Origin: Halomonas stenophila
GTDB lineage: Bacteria; Pseudomonadota; Gammaproteobacteria; Pseudomonadales; Halomonadaceae
Direction of reading: 5' to 3'
DNA: 64,000 nt
NCBI RefSeq assembly: GCF_014192275.1
Contig: NZ_JACHXR010000003.1
Span: 85,647 to 149,646 of the forward strand
Each line of letters begins with the position of its first letter. Position 1 is the stretch's first letter. Shown here piece after piece: positions 51,933 through 64,000 of this stretch. A program made the translations under genes and the position numbers. The notes under the pieces are model-generated. The model had not been told where the DNA came from. It ran no database searches and worked only from the letters and a program-made list of their open reading frames with translations.

Positions 51933-52896
51933 GGCAGTTGGTGTGGCCCAGCGGACAGGTCCGCTGGAAGCAGGGGGAGCAATCCAGCGCCAGGTAGTGG
52001 ATCACGGCATCCTCGGTGAGCGGCGGCGTGTACGCCGGGGAGGAGGAACCGTAGAGCGCCTGGATCCGGGTGCCCGCCGCGGCAGCCACGTGCATCAGGC
52101 CGGAATCGTTGGTCACCGCCTGGCGGCAGTCGGCGAGCAGGTCCACGGCATCCGCCAGACGGGTCTTGCCGCAGAGGTTGTGGACATGCGCGAGGCCAGT
52201 GGCGATGGCGTCCCCGGCCTCCGCCTCCTTGGGGCCGCCCAGCACACGCACCTCATGCCCCTCGGCCACCAGCGCCTCGGCCAGTTCCCGGAAGTAGGCC
52301 AGCGGCCATTGCTTGGCCGGGCCGTACTCGGCACCGGGCATCATGGCGATGGCCGGTCGCGTTCCCAGCCCGTGCTCGGCCTGCAGGGCCGCCAGGTTGG
52401 CGTCGTCGCGGCGCAGCACCGGCCGCGGCACGGCGAAGTCGCCCCGCGCGGCCTCGTCCGCCGGCAGGCCCAGGGCCACGAAGCGCTTGACGGTCTGGTC
52501 GAGGACCGTCTTGTCGAGCTCGCGACGATCGTTGAGCAGGCCATAACGCTGCTCGCCGAGGAAGCCGGTACGACGGGGAATGCGCGCCAGGAAGGGCACC
52601 AGCGCCGACTTCCAGGAGCGCGGCAGGACGATGGCGCGGTCGAAGCGTCCGCGCAGCCCGGCCGCCAGCCGGCGCCGACCCGACCAGCCGAACTCGCCGT
52701 GGCCCACCGCCAGGGCGGCCACCTCGTCGACCTCGGCCATCCGCTCGAGGATCGGCCGCGACCAGGCCGGCGCCACCACGCCGATGCGTGCCGCCGGGTC
52801 CTGGCCCTTGAGCGTCTTGAACAGGCTCTGGGCCATGACCATGTCGCCGACCCAGGAGGGGCCGACGACCAGGATACGCTCGCCCGGCTCAGCCAT
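51883..52896 (-). CDS. waaF: ADP-heptose:LPS heptosyltransferase II
   Basis: A 337-residue GT9 enzyme adding the second heptose of the inner core. [20 protein letters not shown] is the WaaF-type acceptor loop, [18 protein letters not shown] the central motif, and [26 protein letters not shown] the donor-binding site; [22 protein letters not shown] near the end is a cysteine-rich segment common in WaaF. Its start overlaps hldD by 8 bp, making a two-gene operon. The 3' end overlaps the convergent sulfatase-fold gene. Confidence 0.93.
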   Translation of the reverse strand: MAEPGERILVVGPSWVGDMVMAQSLFKTLKGQDPAARIGVVAPAWSRPILERMAEVDEVAALAVGHGEFGWSGRRRLAAGLRGRFDRAIVLPRSWKSALVPFLARIPRRTGFLGEQRYGLLNDRRELDKTVLDQTVKRFVALGLPADEAARGDFAVPRPVLRRDDANLAALQAEHGLGTRPAIAMMPGAEYGPAKQWPLAYFRELAEALVAEGHEVRVLGGPKEAEAGDAIATGLAHVHNLCGKTRLADAVDLLADCRQAVTNDSGLMHVAAAAGTRIQALYGSSSPAYTPPLTEDAVIHYLALDCSPCFQRTCPLGHTNCLNLLTPSRVLRALLST

Positions 52897-53845
52897 TCAG
52901 CCACTCCAGATAGGCCCGCACGCCCTCAGCGACGGTGCGGAACTCGTGGTCATAGCCGGCCTCGCGCAGCCGGGCGATGTCGGCCCGGGTGTAGCTCTGG
53001 TAGCGGCCCTTGAGCTCCTCGGGAAAATCGATGTACTCGATCCGGCCCTGGCCGTAGTAGTCGATCACCGCCTCGCCGATGGCCTTGAAGGGCTCGGCGC
53101 GGCCGGAGCCCAGGTTGAAGATGCCGGAGGCCTCGGGATGGTCCAGGAACCACAGGTTGACGTCGACCACGTCGCCCACGTAGATGAAGTCGCGGCTCTG
53201 CATGCCGGCCTCATAGCCGTCCCAGGCACCGAACAGCTTGAGGTCCTGGCCGGCGCTGACCTGGGTATGGTGGTGATAGGCGACGCTGGCCATCTTGCCC
53301 TTGTGCTGCTCGCGGGGGCCGTAGACGTTGAAGTAGCGGAAGCCGACCACCTGGCTCTCGAAGTCGTCGTGGCGGGTGCGCACGTACTGGTCGAACAGCA
53401 GCTTGGAGTAGCCGTAGACGTTGAGCGGCTTCTCGTGCTCGGGCTCCTCGCGGAACACCTCGCTGCCGCCGTAGGTGGCCGCCGAGGAGGCATAGAGGAA
53501 GGGAATGCCCTTGAGCTGGCAGAAGTGCAGCAGCTCCTTGGAGTACTCGAAGTTGTTCTCGAGCATGAAGCGGCCGTCCCACTCCGTGGTGTCGGAGCAG
53601 GCGCCCTGGTGGAAGATCGCCTCGATGGGCGGCAGGTGCGGATTCTCGCCGTTGAGGGCGGCCCGCACCCGGGCCAGGAAGTCGTCCTTGTCCAGGTAGT
53701 CGCCGAGGGTACAGTCGGCGAGGTTGACGAACTTGGTGCCGTCGCGGAGGTCGTCGACCACCAGCACGTCGTCGCGGCCGCGGGCATTGAGTGCCTTGAC
53801 CAGATTCGAGCCGATGAAGCCGGCTCCGCCTGTCACTACGATCAT
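52889..53845 (-). CDS. hldD: ADP-L-glycero-D-manno-heptose 6-epimerase
   Basis: A 318-residue short-chain dehydrogenase-type epimerase that converts ADP-D,D-heptose to ADP-L,D-heptose. The NADP-binding GGAGFIGSN lies at residues 6-14, and the catalytic YxxxK pair is Tyr144-Lys148 ([12 protein letters not shown]); [21 protein letters not shown] is a family signature. It is the first gene of the hldD-waaF operon, with AGAGAGGA in front of the ATG. The 272 bp upstream are shared with glyQ. Confidence 0.96.
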   Translation of the reverse strand: MIVVTGGAGFIGSNLVKALNARGRDDVLVVDDLRDGTKFVNLADCTLGDYLDKDDFLARVRAALNGENPHLPPIEAIFHQGACSDTTEWDGRFMLENNFEYSKELLHFCQLKGIPFLYASSAATYGGSEVFREEPEHEKPLNVYGYSKLLFDQYVRTRHDDFESQVVGFRYFNVYGPREQHKGKMASVAYHHHTQVSAGQDLKLFGAWDGYEAGMQSRDFIYVGDVVDVNLWFLDHPEASGIFNLGSGRAEPFKAIGEAVIDYYGQGRIEYIDFPEELKGRYQSYTRADIARLREAGYDHEFRTVAEGVRAYLEWLNG

Positions 53846-54117
53846 GAGGATTCCTCTCTATGCGATTGAGACCATTGCGGTTGGCCGATGACGCGGGGCG
53901 CCGGGGACGGGGCGAAGAGAGGGTCCTACGCCAGGGATGGCGTCGGTAGCGCCCAGGGAGGGGTTCACAGCGCCCTCTCGCATCCCCGTCGACGGATCAG
54001 CCCCGAGCACTCGCTCGACGGCGATGGCCCCATGTATTCCGGGCTGCGCCTATAACCGATCTGCCCGTGATTGTATACTTGACGGCTCGTGAATTCATGG
54101 CCAACGGTGCTTCCGCA
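53846..54117. other. Divergent control region between hldD and glyQ
   Basis: No gene is visible in these 272 bp. TATACT at 54074-54079 is a probable -10 for glyQ (no convincing -35), and a direct repeat AGCGCCC occurs twice around 53948-53978. No hairpin resembling a T-box or riboswitch was recognised. Confidence 0.4.
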
Positions 54118-55065
<948 letters not shown>

Positions 55066-55066
55066 G

Positions 55067-57133
55067 ATGGCAGCCGATACCTTTCTGGTCGAACTGGGCG
55101 TCGAGGAACTGCCGCCGGGGGCGATCGACGACCTCTCCGATGCCTTCGCCGAGGGCCTGACCCGCGGCCTGGCCGAGGCCGATATCGCCCACGGCGAGGT
55201 GACCGCCTACGCCAGCCCGCGCCGCCTCGCCGTGCAGGTCAAGGCGCTGGCCGACAAGCAGCCGGACCGCGAGGTCGAGCGCCGCGGCCCTGCCCTGGCC
55301 GCCGCCTTCAAGGACGGCCAGCCGACCAAGGCCGCCGAGGGGTTCGCCCGTTCCTGTGGCGTGTCGGTGGACGAGCTGATTCACCTGGAGACCGCCAAGG
55401 GCACCTGGCTCGGCTACCGCGAGCAGCAGCAGGGCGAGGCCACTACCGCGCTGCTGCCGGGGATCGTCGAGAAGGCCATCGCCGCCCTGCCGGTGCCCAA
55501 GAACATGCGCTGGGGGGCCTCGCGGGTGGAATTCTCCCGGCCCGCCCACTGGCTGGTGATGCTCTACGGCGACCGGGTCGTCGCCGCCAGCGCCCTGGGC
55601 CTCGAGGCCGGCCGCACCACCCGCGGTCATCGTTTCCACGCCCCGGCCCCCATCGAGCTCTCCCATGCCGACGACTACCTGACCACCCTGGAGCAGGCCT
55701 GGGTGCTCGCCGATCGCGGGATGCGCCGCGAGCGCATCCGCGAACAGGTACTGGCCGAGGCCGAGGTACAGGAGGCCCAGGCGGTGATCGACGAGGACCT
55801 GCTGGTCGAGGTGAGCGGCCTGGTGGAATGGCCGGTGGCACTGACCGGTAGTTTCGACGAGCGCTTCCTCGAGGTCCCCGCCGAGTGCCTGATCTCCTCG
55901 ATGAAGGCCAATCAGAAATACTTCCACCTGCTGGATGTACAGGGTCGGCTCAAGCCGCAGTTCATCACCATCTCCAATATCGACAGCCAGTCGCCCGAGC
56001 TGGTGATCCAGGGCAACGAGAAGGTCATCCGCCCGCGGCTGGCCGATGCCGCCTTCTTCTACGACACCGATCGCCAGCGGCCGCTGGCCGAGCGCATCGA
56101 AGAGCTCTCCAGCGTGGTCTTCCAGCAGAAGCTCGGCACCCTGGCCGACAAGGCCCATCGCAGCGCCGCCGTGGCCGCCTTCATCGCCGGTCGCATCGAC
56201 GGCGAGGTGGCCCATGCCCGACGCGCCGCCGAGCTGGCCAAGTGCGACCTGGTGACCGAGATGGTCCTGGAGTTCCCCGAACTGCAGGGCATCATGGGGC
56301 GCTACTACGCCACCCATGACGGCGAACCCGCCGAGGTCGCCCAGGCCCTGGAGGAGCAGTACCTGCCGCGCTTCGCCGGTGACGCCATCCCCCGGACGCC
56401 CACCGGCCTGGCGCTGGCCCTGGCCGACCGCCTCGATACCCTGACCGGCATCTTCGGCATCGGTCAGCGTCCCAGCGGCACCAAGGATCCGTTCGCCCTG
56501 CGCCGTTCCGCCATTGGCGTGCTCAACATCCTGATCAAGGGCGAACTCGACCTGGACCTGCGCGAGCTGCTCGAACTGGCCGCCGCCCAGCATCAGGAGT
56601 TGCCTTACGCCGAGGGCCTGGTCGACGAGGTGCTGACCTACATGCTCGATCGCTTCCGGGCCTGGGGCCGGGACGAGGGCATCGAGGCCGAAGTCTACCT
56701 GGCCGTGCGCGCCCGGCCCGTCACCAAGCCGTTGGACTTCGCCCGCCGGCTCCATGCCGTGCATGCCTTCGCCCGCCGCGAGGAGGCCGCCGCCCTGGCC
56801 GCCGCCAACAAGCGCGTCTCCAACATCCTCTCCAAGCAAGGGGATGACGTCAGCGCCCGGGTGGACGCCGCCCTGCTTCAGGAGGCGGCCGAGAAGGCCC
56901 TGGCCGAGGCCCTGGTGAGCTGCCAGGAAAGGGTCGCCCCGTTGTTCGCCGAGGCGCGCTACAGCGACGCCCTGGACGTACTGGCGACCCTGCGCCGGCC
57001 GGTGGACACCTTCTTCGACCAGGTGATGGTGATGGCCGAGGACGAGGCGGTGAAGCGCAACCGCCTTGCCCTGCTGGCGAGCCTGCAGGCGCTGTTTCTC
57101 GAGGTCGCGGATATCGCCCAGCTCCAGCAATGA
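55067..57133 (+). CDS. glyS: Glycine--tRNA ligase beta subunit
   Basis: A 688-residue subunit that binds tRNA(Gly) and is needed for charging together with GlyQ. The N-terminal block TFLVELGVEELPPGAIDDL, MRWGASRVEFSRPAHWLVMLYG, MKANQKYFHLLD and HD-like AHRSAAVAAFIA, plus the C-terminal anticodon-binding-type region (VDTFFDQVMVMAEDEAVKRNRLALL), are characteristic. CAGGGAG stands before the ATG at 55067. A strong terminator follows the stop. Confidence 0.97.
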   Translation: MAADTFLVELGVEELPPGAIDDLSDAFAEGLTRGLAEADIAHGEVTAYASPRRLAVQVKALADKQPDREVERRGPALAAAFKDGQPTKAAEGFARSCGVSVDELIHLETAKGTWLGYREQQQGEATTALLPGIVEKAIAALPVPKNMRWGASRVEFSRPAHWLVMLYGDRVVAASALGLEAGRTTRGHRFHAPAPIELSHADDYLTTLEQAWVLADRGMRRERIREQVLAEAEVQEAQAVIDEDLLVEVSGLVEWPVALTGSFDERFLEVPAECLISSMKANQKYFHLLDVQGRLKPQFITISNIDSQSPELVIQGNEKVIRPRLADAAFFYDTDRQRPLAERIEELSSVVFQQKLGTLADKAHRSAAVAAFIAGRIDGEVAHARRAAELAKCDLVTEMVLEFPELQGIMGRYYATHDGEPAEVAQALEEQYLPRFAGDAIPRTPTGLALALADRLDTLTGIFGIGQRPSGTKDPFALRRSAIGVLNILIKGELDLDLRELLELAAAQHQELPYAEGLVDEVLTYMLDRFRAWGRDEGIEAEVYLAVRARPVTKPLDFARRLHAVHAFARREEAAALAAANKRVSNILSKQGDDVSARVDAALLQEAAEKALAEALVSCQERVAPLFAEARYSDALDVLATLRRPVDTFFDQVMVMAEDEAVKRNRLALLASLQALFLEVADIAQLQQ

Positions 57134-57150
57134 CAGCGACTCGATGACCC

Positions 57151-57182
57151 GGGCCGGCACGGCGACTCGCCGGCCCTTTTTT
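57151..57182 (+). terminator. Rho-independent terminator of glyQS
   Basis: Stem GGGCCGGC / GCCGGCCC (57151-57158 with 57169-57176) with a 10-nt loop, then six T. It ends six bases before a parS site. Confidence 0.88.
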
Positions 57183-57187
57183 GCCGA

Positions 57188-57203
57188 TGTTTCACGTGGA
57201 ACA
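57188..57203. other. parS site 1
   Basis: TGTTTCACGTGGAACA, the ParB-binding centromere sequence with one asymmetric position relative to the perfect palindrome TGTTTCACGTGAAACA. Intergenic, just after the glyQS terminator. Confidence 0.92.
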
Positions 57204-57205
57204 TG

Positions 57206-57240
57206 GGGGTAAGGGGTAAGGGGTAAGGGGTAAGGGGTAA
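57206..57240. repeat. Heptanucleotide tandem array, 5 x GGGGTAA
   Basis: Five perfect copies of GGGGTAA, starting two bases after a parS site; partial units extend either side. It lies in the glyS-gmhB intergenic region. Confidence 0.93.
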
Positions 57241-57285
57241 GGTAGTAACCTGGTTGCTACAGCATGGAACGGACAACACGCTCTG

Positions 57286-57327
57286 CCTCGCCCCTCGCCC
57301 CTCGCCCCTCGCCCCTCGCCCCTCGCC
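57286..57327. repeat. Heptanucleotide tandem array, 6 x CCTCGCC
   Basis: Six perfect copies of CCTCGCC between two parS sites, 46 bp after the GGGGTAA array. It has the same unit length but an unrelated sequence. Confidence 0.93.
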
Positions 57328-57354
57328 CCATATATCCTGATACTTGGCAGCGCA

Positions 57355-57370
57355 TGTTCCACGTGAAACA
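57355..57370. other. parS site 2
   Basis: TGTTCCACGTGAAACA, intergenic between glyS and gmhB, 40 bp before the gmhB start. Confidence 0.93.
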
Positions 57371-57409
57371 CTCGCTCGTGCCTACTCCTTCCCTGCTTCA
57401 GGTTCTCCC

Positions 57410-57958
57410 ATGCCCACACCCAACAAGCTGGTCATCCTCGATCGCGACGGCGTCATCAACCAGGACTCCGACGATTACGTGAAATCCCTGGATGAGTGGC
57501 TTCCCTACCCCTCCGCCATCGACGCCATCGCCCGCCTGTCGCGAGCCGGCTGGACGGTGGCCGTCGCCACCAACCAGTCCGGTATTGCCAGGGGCTACTA
57601 CGATGAAGCCACGCTCGCGGCCATGCACGAACGACTGGAGGCCCTGGTCGAGGCCAGGGGCGGCGAGATCCGGCGGATCGTCCACTGCCCGCATGGCCCC
57701 GACGATGACTGTGACTGCCGCAAGCCCCTGCCGGGCCTTCTGGAGCAGATTCGCCAGGACCTCGGGATAGCCTCCCTGCAGGGGGCCTGGATGGTCGGTG
57801 ATAGCCTGCGTGACCTCCAGGCGGGGGAAGCGGTCGGCTGCCATTCGGTACTGGTACGCACCGGCAAGGGAGAGCGGACACTGGCCAAGGGCAAGGGGCT
57901 TGAGCGGGCCCGGGTCTTCGCGGACCTCGCCGCCTTTGCCGACTGGCTGCTGGGCTAG
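57410..57958 (+). CDS. gmhB: D-glycero-beta-D-manno-heptose-1,7-bisphosphate 7-phosphatase
   Basis: A 182-residue HAD-superfamily phosphatase acting between the two HldE reactions of ADP-heptose synthesis. The nucleophile motif is DRDGVIN with Asp11 and Asp13; TNQSGIARGYY follows, the structural zinc site is Cys93, His95, Cys101 and Cys103 (CPHGPDDDCDC), and GDSLRDLQAG holds the metal acids. ATG at 57410 is chosen by family alignment; the frame extends 22 codons upstream through the parS site. The adjacency glyS-gmhB is common in gammaproteobacteria. No U-rich terminator is seen after it. Confidence 0.93.
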   Translation: MPTPNKLVILDRDGVINQDSDDYVKSLDEWLPYPSAIDAIARLSRAGWTVAVATNQSGIARGYYDEATLAAMHERLEALVEARGGEIRRIVHCPHGPDDDCDCRKPLPGLLEQIRQDLGIASLQGAWMVGDSLRDLQAGEAVGCHSVLVRTGKGERTLAKGKGLERARVFADLAAFADWLLG

Positions 57959-58629
57959 GTCGATACATTAGCTATATACGAATCATCTTCGCCGTGGACG
58001 ACGATCGCACAGGCGGGGAGGCCTGCCCTTTCCCCCTCTCGCACCACTGCGCTACGGGATCCCGGTTCCTGCCGCCCCCATTGCCGGGCTGGGCGGCGTT
58101 GCGCCAAATTCAATTCACCCCCTGAGTGGAAGGCGAGCAGCGCCTGGCAGTCCCTGGCCGCCACCGTTACCGAGAGCCCTCCGAGGCGTCTTTCGCGGCT
58201 TTCATCCGGGAGCGGTCGACGATCCGCTGTGCAGGTGCCTCCCCTCGGCTCCTGATCGGAGAACCGGCTAAGGTCGCAGCTGATGCCTGCTCGCCTCCCC
58301 GGCACCTCACCGTGTCGTGGCAGGCGAACCGGCCTCCCAGAGCAAGGCGCACGACCTTCCCCCATCTACCGACTGCCTCTACTGCCACATCTTCGGGATA
58401 GCTATTGGGCTTCGAGTGCCATGGCCCTCTCGCCCCGGGGTGGCTGCCTCCTATGCGGTGCCTGGCCGTCGGGCCAGGAGTTTGCCTACAGCTTCCTTCG
58501 GATTCCACCTCGCGACGGACACCCCTGCTGTTCGGCTGCCAACGGTTCCCGCTACAGCGGTCCGCAGGGGACCCTCCTCCCAGGACATCCCGCGAGCCGC
58601 CACGCTCGACCGGCTTGCGCCTGAACGGC

Positions 58630-58656
58630 GCTATGCGCCATTGCCTGGCGCATAGC
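58630..58656. repeat. Inverted repeat in the gmhB-gyrB spacer
   Basis: GCTATGCGCC / GGCGCATAGC, perfect 10-bp arms around ATTGCCT, seven bases from the gyrB terminator. It could be a hairpin end of a former element or a second terminator stem. Confidence 0.6.
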
Positions 58657-58662
58657 AAGAAA

Positions 58663-58686
58663 GAGGCCGGCTGTTAAGCCGGCCTC
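58663..58686 (-). terminator. Rho-independent terminator of gyrB
   Basis: Stem GAGGCCGGCT / AGCCGGCCTC with loop TAAC on the minus strand, followed by TTTCTT. It lies 56 bp after the gyrB stop codon. Confidence 0.85.
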
Positions 58687-58711
58687 CCTCTCGAATAGCG
58701 AACGGAGCGGA

Positions 58712-58727
58712 TGTTCCACGTGAAACA
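58712..58727. other. parS site 3
   Basis: TGTTCCACGTGAAACA, between the gyrB terminator and the gyrB stop codon. Confidence 0.93.
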
Positions 58728-58741
58728 TCCTCTCTCGGGCG

Positions 58742-61165
<2,424 letters not shown>

Positions 61166-61173
61166 CTACTCCG

Positions 61174-62289
61174 TCATGAAGTCTGTCTGTCCATTGGCAG
61201 CAGCTGCCCCTGCCCCGTCCCGGCCTGTTTCACGTGAAACATCGCGACCGGGGTCTGTGCACTCCACAGGTCGGCCAGGGCATCCGGATCGACGCTGGTG
61301 ATGAACGCCTGGCAGCGCATGCCCTCCAGCCATTCGCAGAAGATGCGGCGATGCGCGCTGTCCAGCTCGGCGGGGAGATCGTCGATCAGGTAGACGCAGG
61401 AAAGGCCGGTGGCCTGCTCCAGCAGGCGGCCCTGTGCCAGCTTGAGAGCGCTGACCACCAGCTTCTGCTGGCCGCGTGACAGCACCTCCACCGCCGGCCG
61501 CTTGCCCAGGCGGATCCCGAGATCGGCCCGTTGCGGCCCCTGCTGGGTGAATCCCATCTGGCGATCGGTGTCCCTGCCCTGGCGAAGGACCTCGGCCAGA
61601 GGGCGCTTGCGGTCCCAGCCTTGCGAGTAGCGCAGTTCCAACCCCGGCAGGCTGATCAACCCCTCCAGCGTCTCCGCGAACACCGGCTGGAAGGCAGCCA
61701 TCCAGTCCCGGCGCAAAGCGTCCAATCGCTCGCCCCACAGCACCAGTTCCTGTTCCCAGGCGTTCAGTGAAGCATCGCTCATTCTACCATGCCTGAGGAG
61801 GGCATTCCGATGTTTCAGCGCGCGCCGGAAGCGTCGCCAGACACCCAGGAAGTCCTGTTTCACGTGAAACACGCCCCAGTCGAGAAACTCCCGCCGCCCC
61901 GCCGGCGAGCCCTCGAGCAGACGGAAGGCATCCGGATTGATCAGCTGCAGTGGCAGCACCTCCACCAGCCGGGAGACACGCTCCAACTTCTCGCCGCCCA
62001 GGCGCATCTCCAGCTCGCTGGCATCGCGGCGACGTCGCACGCCGATGCCCAGAGGCGGGTCGCCGGCCAGTCGCCCATGGAGGGTCACGCTCTCGCCATC
62101 GTGGGCGATGGCATGGCGCAACTGGCGCGTACGGAAGGATCGCCCCATGCCGAGCACATGGATGCCCTCCAGCAGGCTGGTCTTGCCACTGCCGTTATCA
62201 CCGACGAAGAGGTTGATGCGCGGGGAAGGATGCAGCTCCAGGGCCTGCAGGTTGCGCAGGCCCTGGAAGGCGAGACGATCGAGGGGCAT
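61174..62289 (-). CDS. recF: DNA replication and repair protein RecF
   Basis: A 371-residue SMC/Rad50-type ATPase that helps load RecA at gaps. Walker A is GDNGSGKTS near residue 30, the signature region LSRGQQKLVVSALKLAQG lies near residue 280 and Walker B is YLIDDLPAELD. ATG at 62289 is chosen; the frame is open to a TTG at 62310. Two parS sites are inside the gene: one encodes FHVKQ in the conserved DWGVFHV motif near the middle, the other encodes FHVKQ near the C-terminus. Confidence 0.96.
   Translation of the reverse strand: MPLDRLAFQGLRNLQALELHPSPRINLFVGDNGSGKTSLLEGIHVLGMGRSFRTRQLRHAIAHDGESVTLHGRLAGDPPLGIGVRRRRDASELEMRLGGEKLERVSRLVEVLPLQLINPDAFRLLEGSPAGRREFLDWGVFHVKQDFLGVWRRFRRALKHRNALLRHGRMSDASLNAWEQELVLWGERLDALRRDWMAAFQPVFAETLEGLISLPGLELRYSQGWDRKRPLAEVLRQGRDTDRQMGFTQQGPQRADLGIRLGKRPAVEVLSRGQQKLVVSALKLAQGRLLEQATGLSCVYLIDDLPAELDSAHRRIFCEWLEGMRCQAFITSVDPDALADLWSAQTPVAMFHVKQAGTGQGQLLPMDRQTS
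61226..61241. other. parS site 4, inside recF
   Basis: Perfect palindrome TGTTTCACGTGAAACA in the 3' part of recF, read in frame as (M)FHVKQ. Confidence 0.95.
61856..61871. other. parS site 5, inside recF
   Basis: Perfect palindrome TGTTTCACGTGAAACA within recF, read in frame as (V)FHVKQ in the family-conserved WGVFHV motif. Confidence 0.95.
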
Positions 62290-62327
62290 GGCCGGGGAGC
62301 TACTCGCCAATGACGGGCTCGGCGCGC

Positions 62328-63431
62328 TCAGAGGCGCATCGGCATGACGACATAGAGGGCGTCGCCACCACCGGGCTCTTCCATCAGGGCACTGCTGTTG
62401 GGATCGGCGAGCGTCATCTGTACCCGGTCCTCCCCGAGCACGTTGAGCACGTCGACCAGGTAGCCGACATTGAAGCCGATCTCCATGGCCGAACCACTGT
62501 ACTCGATGGCCACGTTTTCCTCGGCCTCTTCCTGCTCGGGATTGTTGGCCATCACGCGCAGGTTGCCTTCCTCGAGGTTGAGGCGCACGCCCCGGTACTT
62601 CTCGTTGGAGAGGATGGCCGTGCGCGACAGCACCTGGCGCAACTCGGCCCGCTCGGCGATGAACACCTTGTCGCCGCCGCGGGGTACCACTCGCTCGTAG
62701 TCGGGGAACTTGCCATCCACCAGCTTGGAGGTGAAGGTGAAATCCCCCGTATGGGCTCGCACATGGGTGGCGCCCAGGGTCAGGCTGACCGGCTCGTCAC
62801 CGTCGTCGAGCAAGCGCACCAGTTCCATCACGCCCTTGCGCGGCACGATCAACTTCTGGGCGGGTTCGACACTGATCTCCGCGGGACGGGAACACACCGC
62901 CAGGCGATGGCCGTCGGTTGCCACCGTACGTACCAGGTTGGGCCCGAACTCCAGCAGCATGCCGTTGAGGTAGTAACGCACGTCCTGCTGCGCCATGGCG
63001 AAGGAGGTGGCATCGATGAGGTGCTTCAGGGTGCCCCGCGGCAGGCTCAGCTCGACGCTGCTCTGGCCATCCTCGATGTTCGGGAACTCGGCCACCGGCA
63101 GGGTCGACAGGGTGAAGCGCGACCGGCCACTGCGCAGCACGGCACGCCCCTCTTCCAGGGACAGCTGGATCTCCGCCTGGTCGGGCAGCGACTTGCAGAT
63201 ATCCATGAGCTTGCGAGCCGGCACGGTGGCGGCTCCCGCCTCCTCCACGAGACTGGCCGCGGTGCGCCCGATCAACTCGACTTCGAGGTCGGTACCGGTC
63301 AACGAGACCTGATCCTGGTCGACCTGGATCAGCACGTTCGACAACACCGGCAGGGTCTGGCGGCGCTCCACGACGCCGGCCACCAGCGTCAAGGGGCGCA
63401 GCAGCGCTTCTCGGGAGATGGAAAATTTCAT
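62328..63431 (-). CDS. dnaN: DNA polymerase III beta subunit (sliding clamp)
   Basis: A 367-residue clamp made of three similar domains of about 120 residues. The start MKFSISREALLRPLTLVAGVVERR, LPVLSNVLIQVDQDQVSLTGTD and the C-terminal NSSALMEEPGGGDALYVVMPMRL match the family; the hydrophobic cleft that binds polymerase and repair proteins includes the last residues PMRL. It lies 38 bp upstream of recF and 70 bp downstream of dnaA on the same strand. Confidence 0.98.
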   Translation of the reverse strand: MKFSISREALLRPLTLVAGVVERRQTLPVLSNVLIQVDQDQVSLTGTDLEVELIGRTAASLVEEAGAATVPARKLMDICKSLPDQAEIQLSLEEGRAVLRSGRSRFTLSTLPVAEFPNIEDGQSSVELSLPRGTLKHLIDATSFAMAQQDVRYYLNGMLLEFGPNLVRTVATDGHRLAVCSRPAEISVEPAQKLIVPRKGVMELVRLLDDGDEPVSLTLGATHVRAHTGDFTFTSKLVDGKFPDYERVVPRGGDKVFIAERAELRQVLSRTAILSNEKYRGVRLNLEEGNLRVMANNPEQEEAEENVAIEYSGSAMEIGFNVGYLVDVLNVLGEDRVQMTLADPNSSALMEEPGGGDALYVVMPMRL

Positions 63432-63501
63432 GTCGACTCCACTTCTGGTCCTGGAGAGATTGAGGCCGGCGACCCGACCGGTCGATCAAATATCAATAAA
63501 A

Positions 63502-64000
63502 TCAGCTGGTTAAAATACGCAAAAGATTCTTGTAGTCCTCGCGGATGTCCGCGCTTTCTTCCTGAAGCGCCTGCACCTTGCGACAGGCATGCAGCACCGT
63601 GGTGTGATCACGTCCACCGAAGGCATCACCGATCTCGGGCAGGCTATGATTGGTCAATTCCTTGGCCAGCGCCATGGCGACCTGCCGTGGCCGCGCCACC
63701 GAGCGCGAGCGACGCTTTGAGAGCAGATCGGCCAGCTTGATCTTGTAGTACTCGGCCACGGTGCGCTGGATGTTGTCCACCCCCACCTGCTTGTCCTGCA
63801 GGGCCAGCAGGTCCTTGAGGGATTCGCGAATGAAGTCCTGGGTGATCGACTTGCCCATGAAGTGGGAGTCGGCGATGACCTTCTTGAGCGCGCCCTCCAG
63901 TTCCCGGACATTGGAGCGGATCTTCTGGGCGATGAAGAAGGCCGCGTCATGGGGCAGATCGACCTTGGCCTGATCGGCCTTCTTCATCAGGATCGCCACC
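63502..64000 (-). CDS. dnaA: Chromosomal replication initiator DnaA, C-terminal part
   Basis: The last 165 or so residues of DnaA; the gene runs off the right edge of the window. Visible are the end of the AAA+ domain III ([20 protein letters not shown]) and the whole DNA-binding domain IV with [20 protein letters not shown] and the signature [19 protein letters not shown] that reads DnaA boxes. The end LLRILTS is typical. Orientation places the start of dnaA, and probably the origin, beyond position 64000. Confidence 0.97.
   Translation of the reverse strand, partial: VAILMKKADQAKVDLPHDAAFFIAQKIRSNVRELEGALKKVIADSHFMGKSITQDFIRESLKDLLALQDKQVGVDNIQRTVAEYYKIKLADLLSKRRSRSVARPRQVAMALAKELTNHSLPEIGDAFGGRDHTTVLHACRKVQALQEESADIREDYKNLLRILTS

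Larger units (their letters stand above)
57959..58741. other. Gene-free stretch between gmhB and gyrB
   Basis: A 783-bp stretch with several short ORFs in all frames, none with a recognisable family, ribosome binding site or consistent third-position GC. It is less GC-biased and richer in CT-runs than the neighbouring genes. Bases from about 58420 to 58620 give, in two overlapping plus frames, short peptides (for example [19 protein letters not shown]) of the kind I have seen annotated as hypothetical proteins near mobile elements; that is memory, not a search. The right end holds two hairpins and parS 3. Confidence 0.4.

Noticed and set aside
57955-58658. Short ORFs (76-163 codons) in the gmhB-gyrB spacer on both strands
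   Set aside because: Several overlap each other in different frames, none has a ribosome binding site with family support, and amino-acid composition looks random; treated as a non-coding or decayed stretch.

Overview
The window looks like about 64 kb of chromosome from a high-GC, aerobic gammaproteobacterium, most likely a member of the Halomonadaceae (Halomonas or a close relative). The evidence is the gene content and gene order: a dnaA-dnaN-recF-gyrB block next to glyQS; the ygfB-pepP-ubiH-ubiI / zapA / 6S RNA / ygfA locus; the gshB-tonB-like-yqgE-ruvX run shared with Pseudomonas; a divergent fpr/finR pair; and an NhaC-type Na+/H+ antiporter. Species assignment is inference; no rRNA or tRNA gene is present.

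Layout. Bases 1-9 kb: a heptamer tandem array, fpr divergent from a FinR-like regulator, a host-attachment-family protein, a small membrane protein, speE, hemE with a VanZ-like gene, ribA, a TrhA/hemolysin-III protein and nhaC. 9-14.6 kb: the isoprenoid operon xseB-ispA-dxs-djlA facing serA. 14.7-22.6 kb: a DMT transporter; an 8-oxoguanine deaminase, NCS2 permease and IclR regulator purine unit; and a LysR gene divergent from a SulP transporter. 22.7-29.8 kb: pyrB, then a long minus-strand series (gshB, tonB-like, yqgE, ruvX; S1-family protein, rsmE, secB, rhodanese). 29.9-34.1 kb: gpmI-envC-ctp. 34.1-40 kb: UbiI/UbiH hydroxylases, pepP, UPF0149, zapA, 6S RNA and ygfA. 40-42.7 kb: a 31-residue membrane peptide gene, ilvA and rpiA. 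42.7-58 kb: a lipopolysaccharide inner-core region of frequently alternating orientation (waaA, hldE, GT9, kdkA, GT4, GT9, GT2, sulfatase-fold transferase, waaF, hldD), then glyQS and gmhB. 58.7-64 kb: gyrB, recF, dnaN and the 3' part of dnaA, so the replication origin probably lies just past the right edge.

How the genes fit together. The core-LPS set supplies heptose-bisphosphate phosphatase, HldE and HldD for ADP-heptose (gmhA is not here), Kdo transferase and a Kdo kinase, plus heptosyltransferase II and several further transferases. Five 16-bp parS palindromes between 57.2 and 61.9 kb mark the centromere-like region; two of them lie inside recF.

Most notable non-genic signals: two copies of a roughly 100-nt element with conserved blocks and co-varying helices, each just 3' of a stop codon (24305-24406 and 27911-28011); three independent heptanucleotide tandem arrays; a structured-looking leader before the purine unit; an IclR-box palindrome in front of the IclR gene; an unannotated small ORF with its own promoter, palindromes and terminator; and a 783-bp gene-free stretch at 57959-58741. 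I did not find a CRISPR array, an intact insertion sequence or an obvious defence system.
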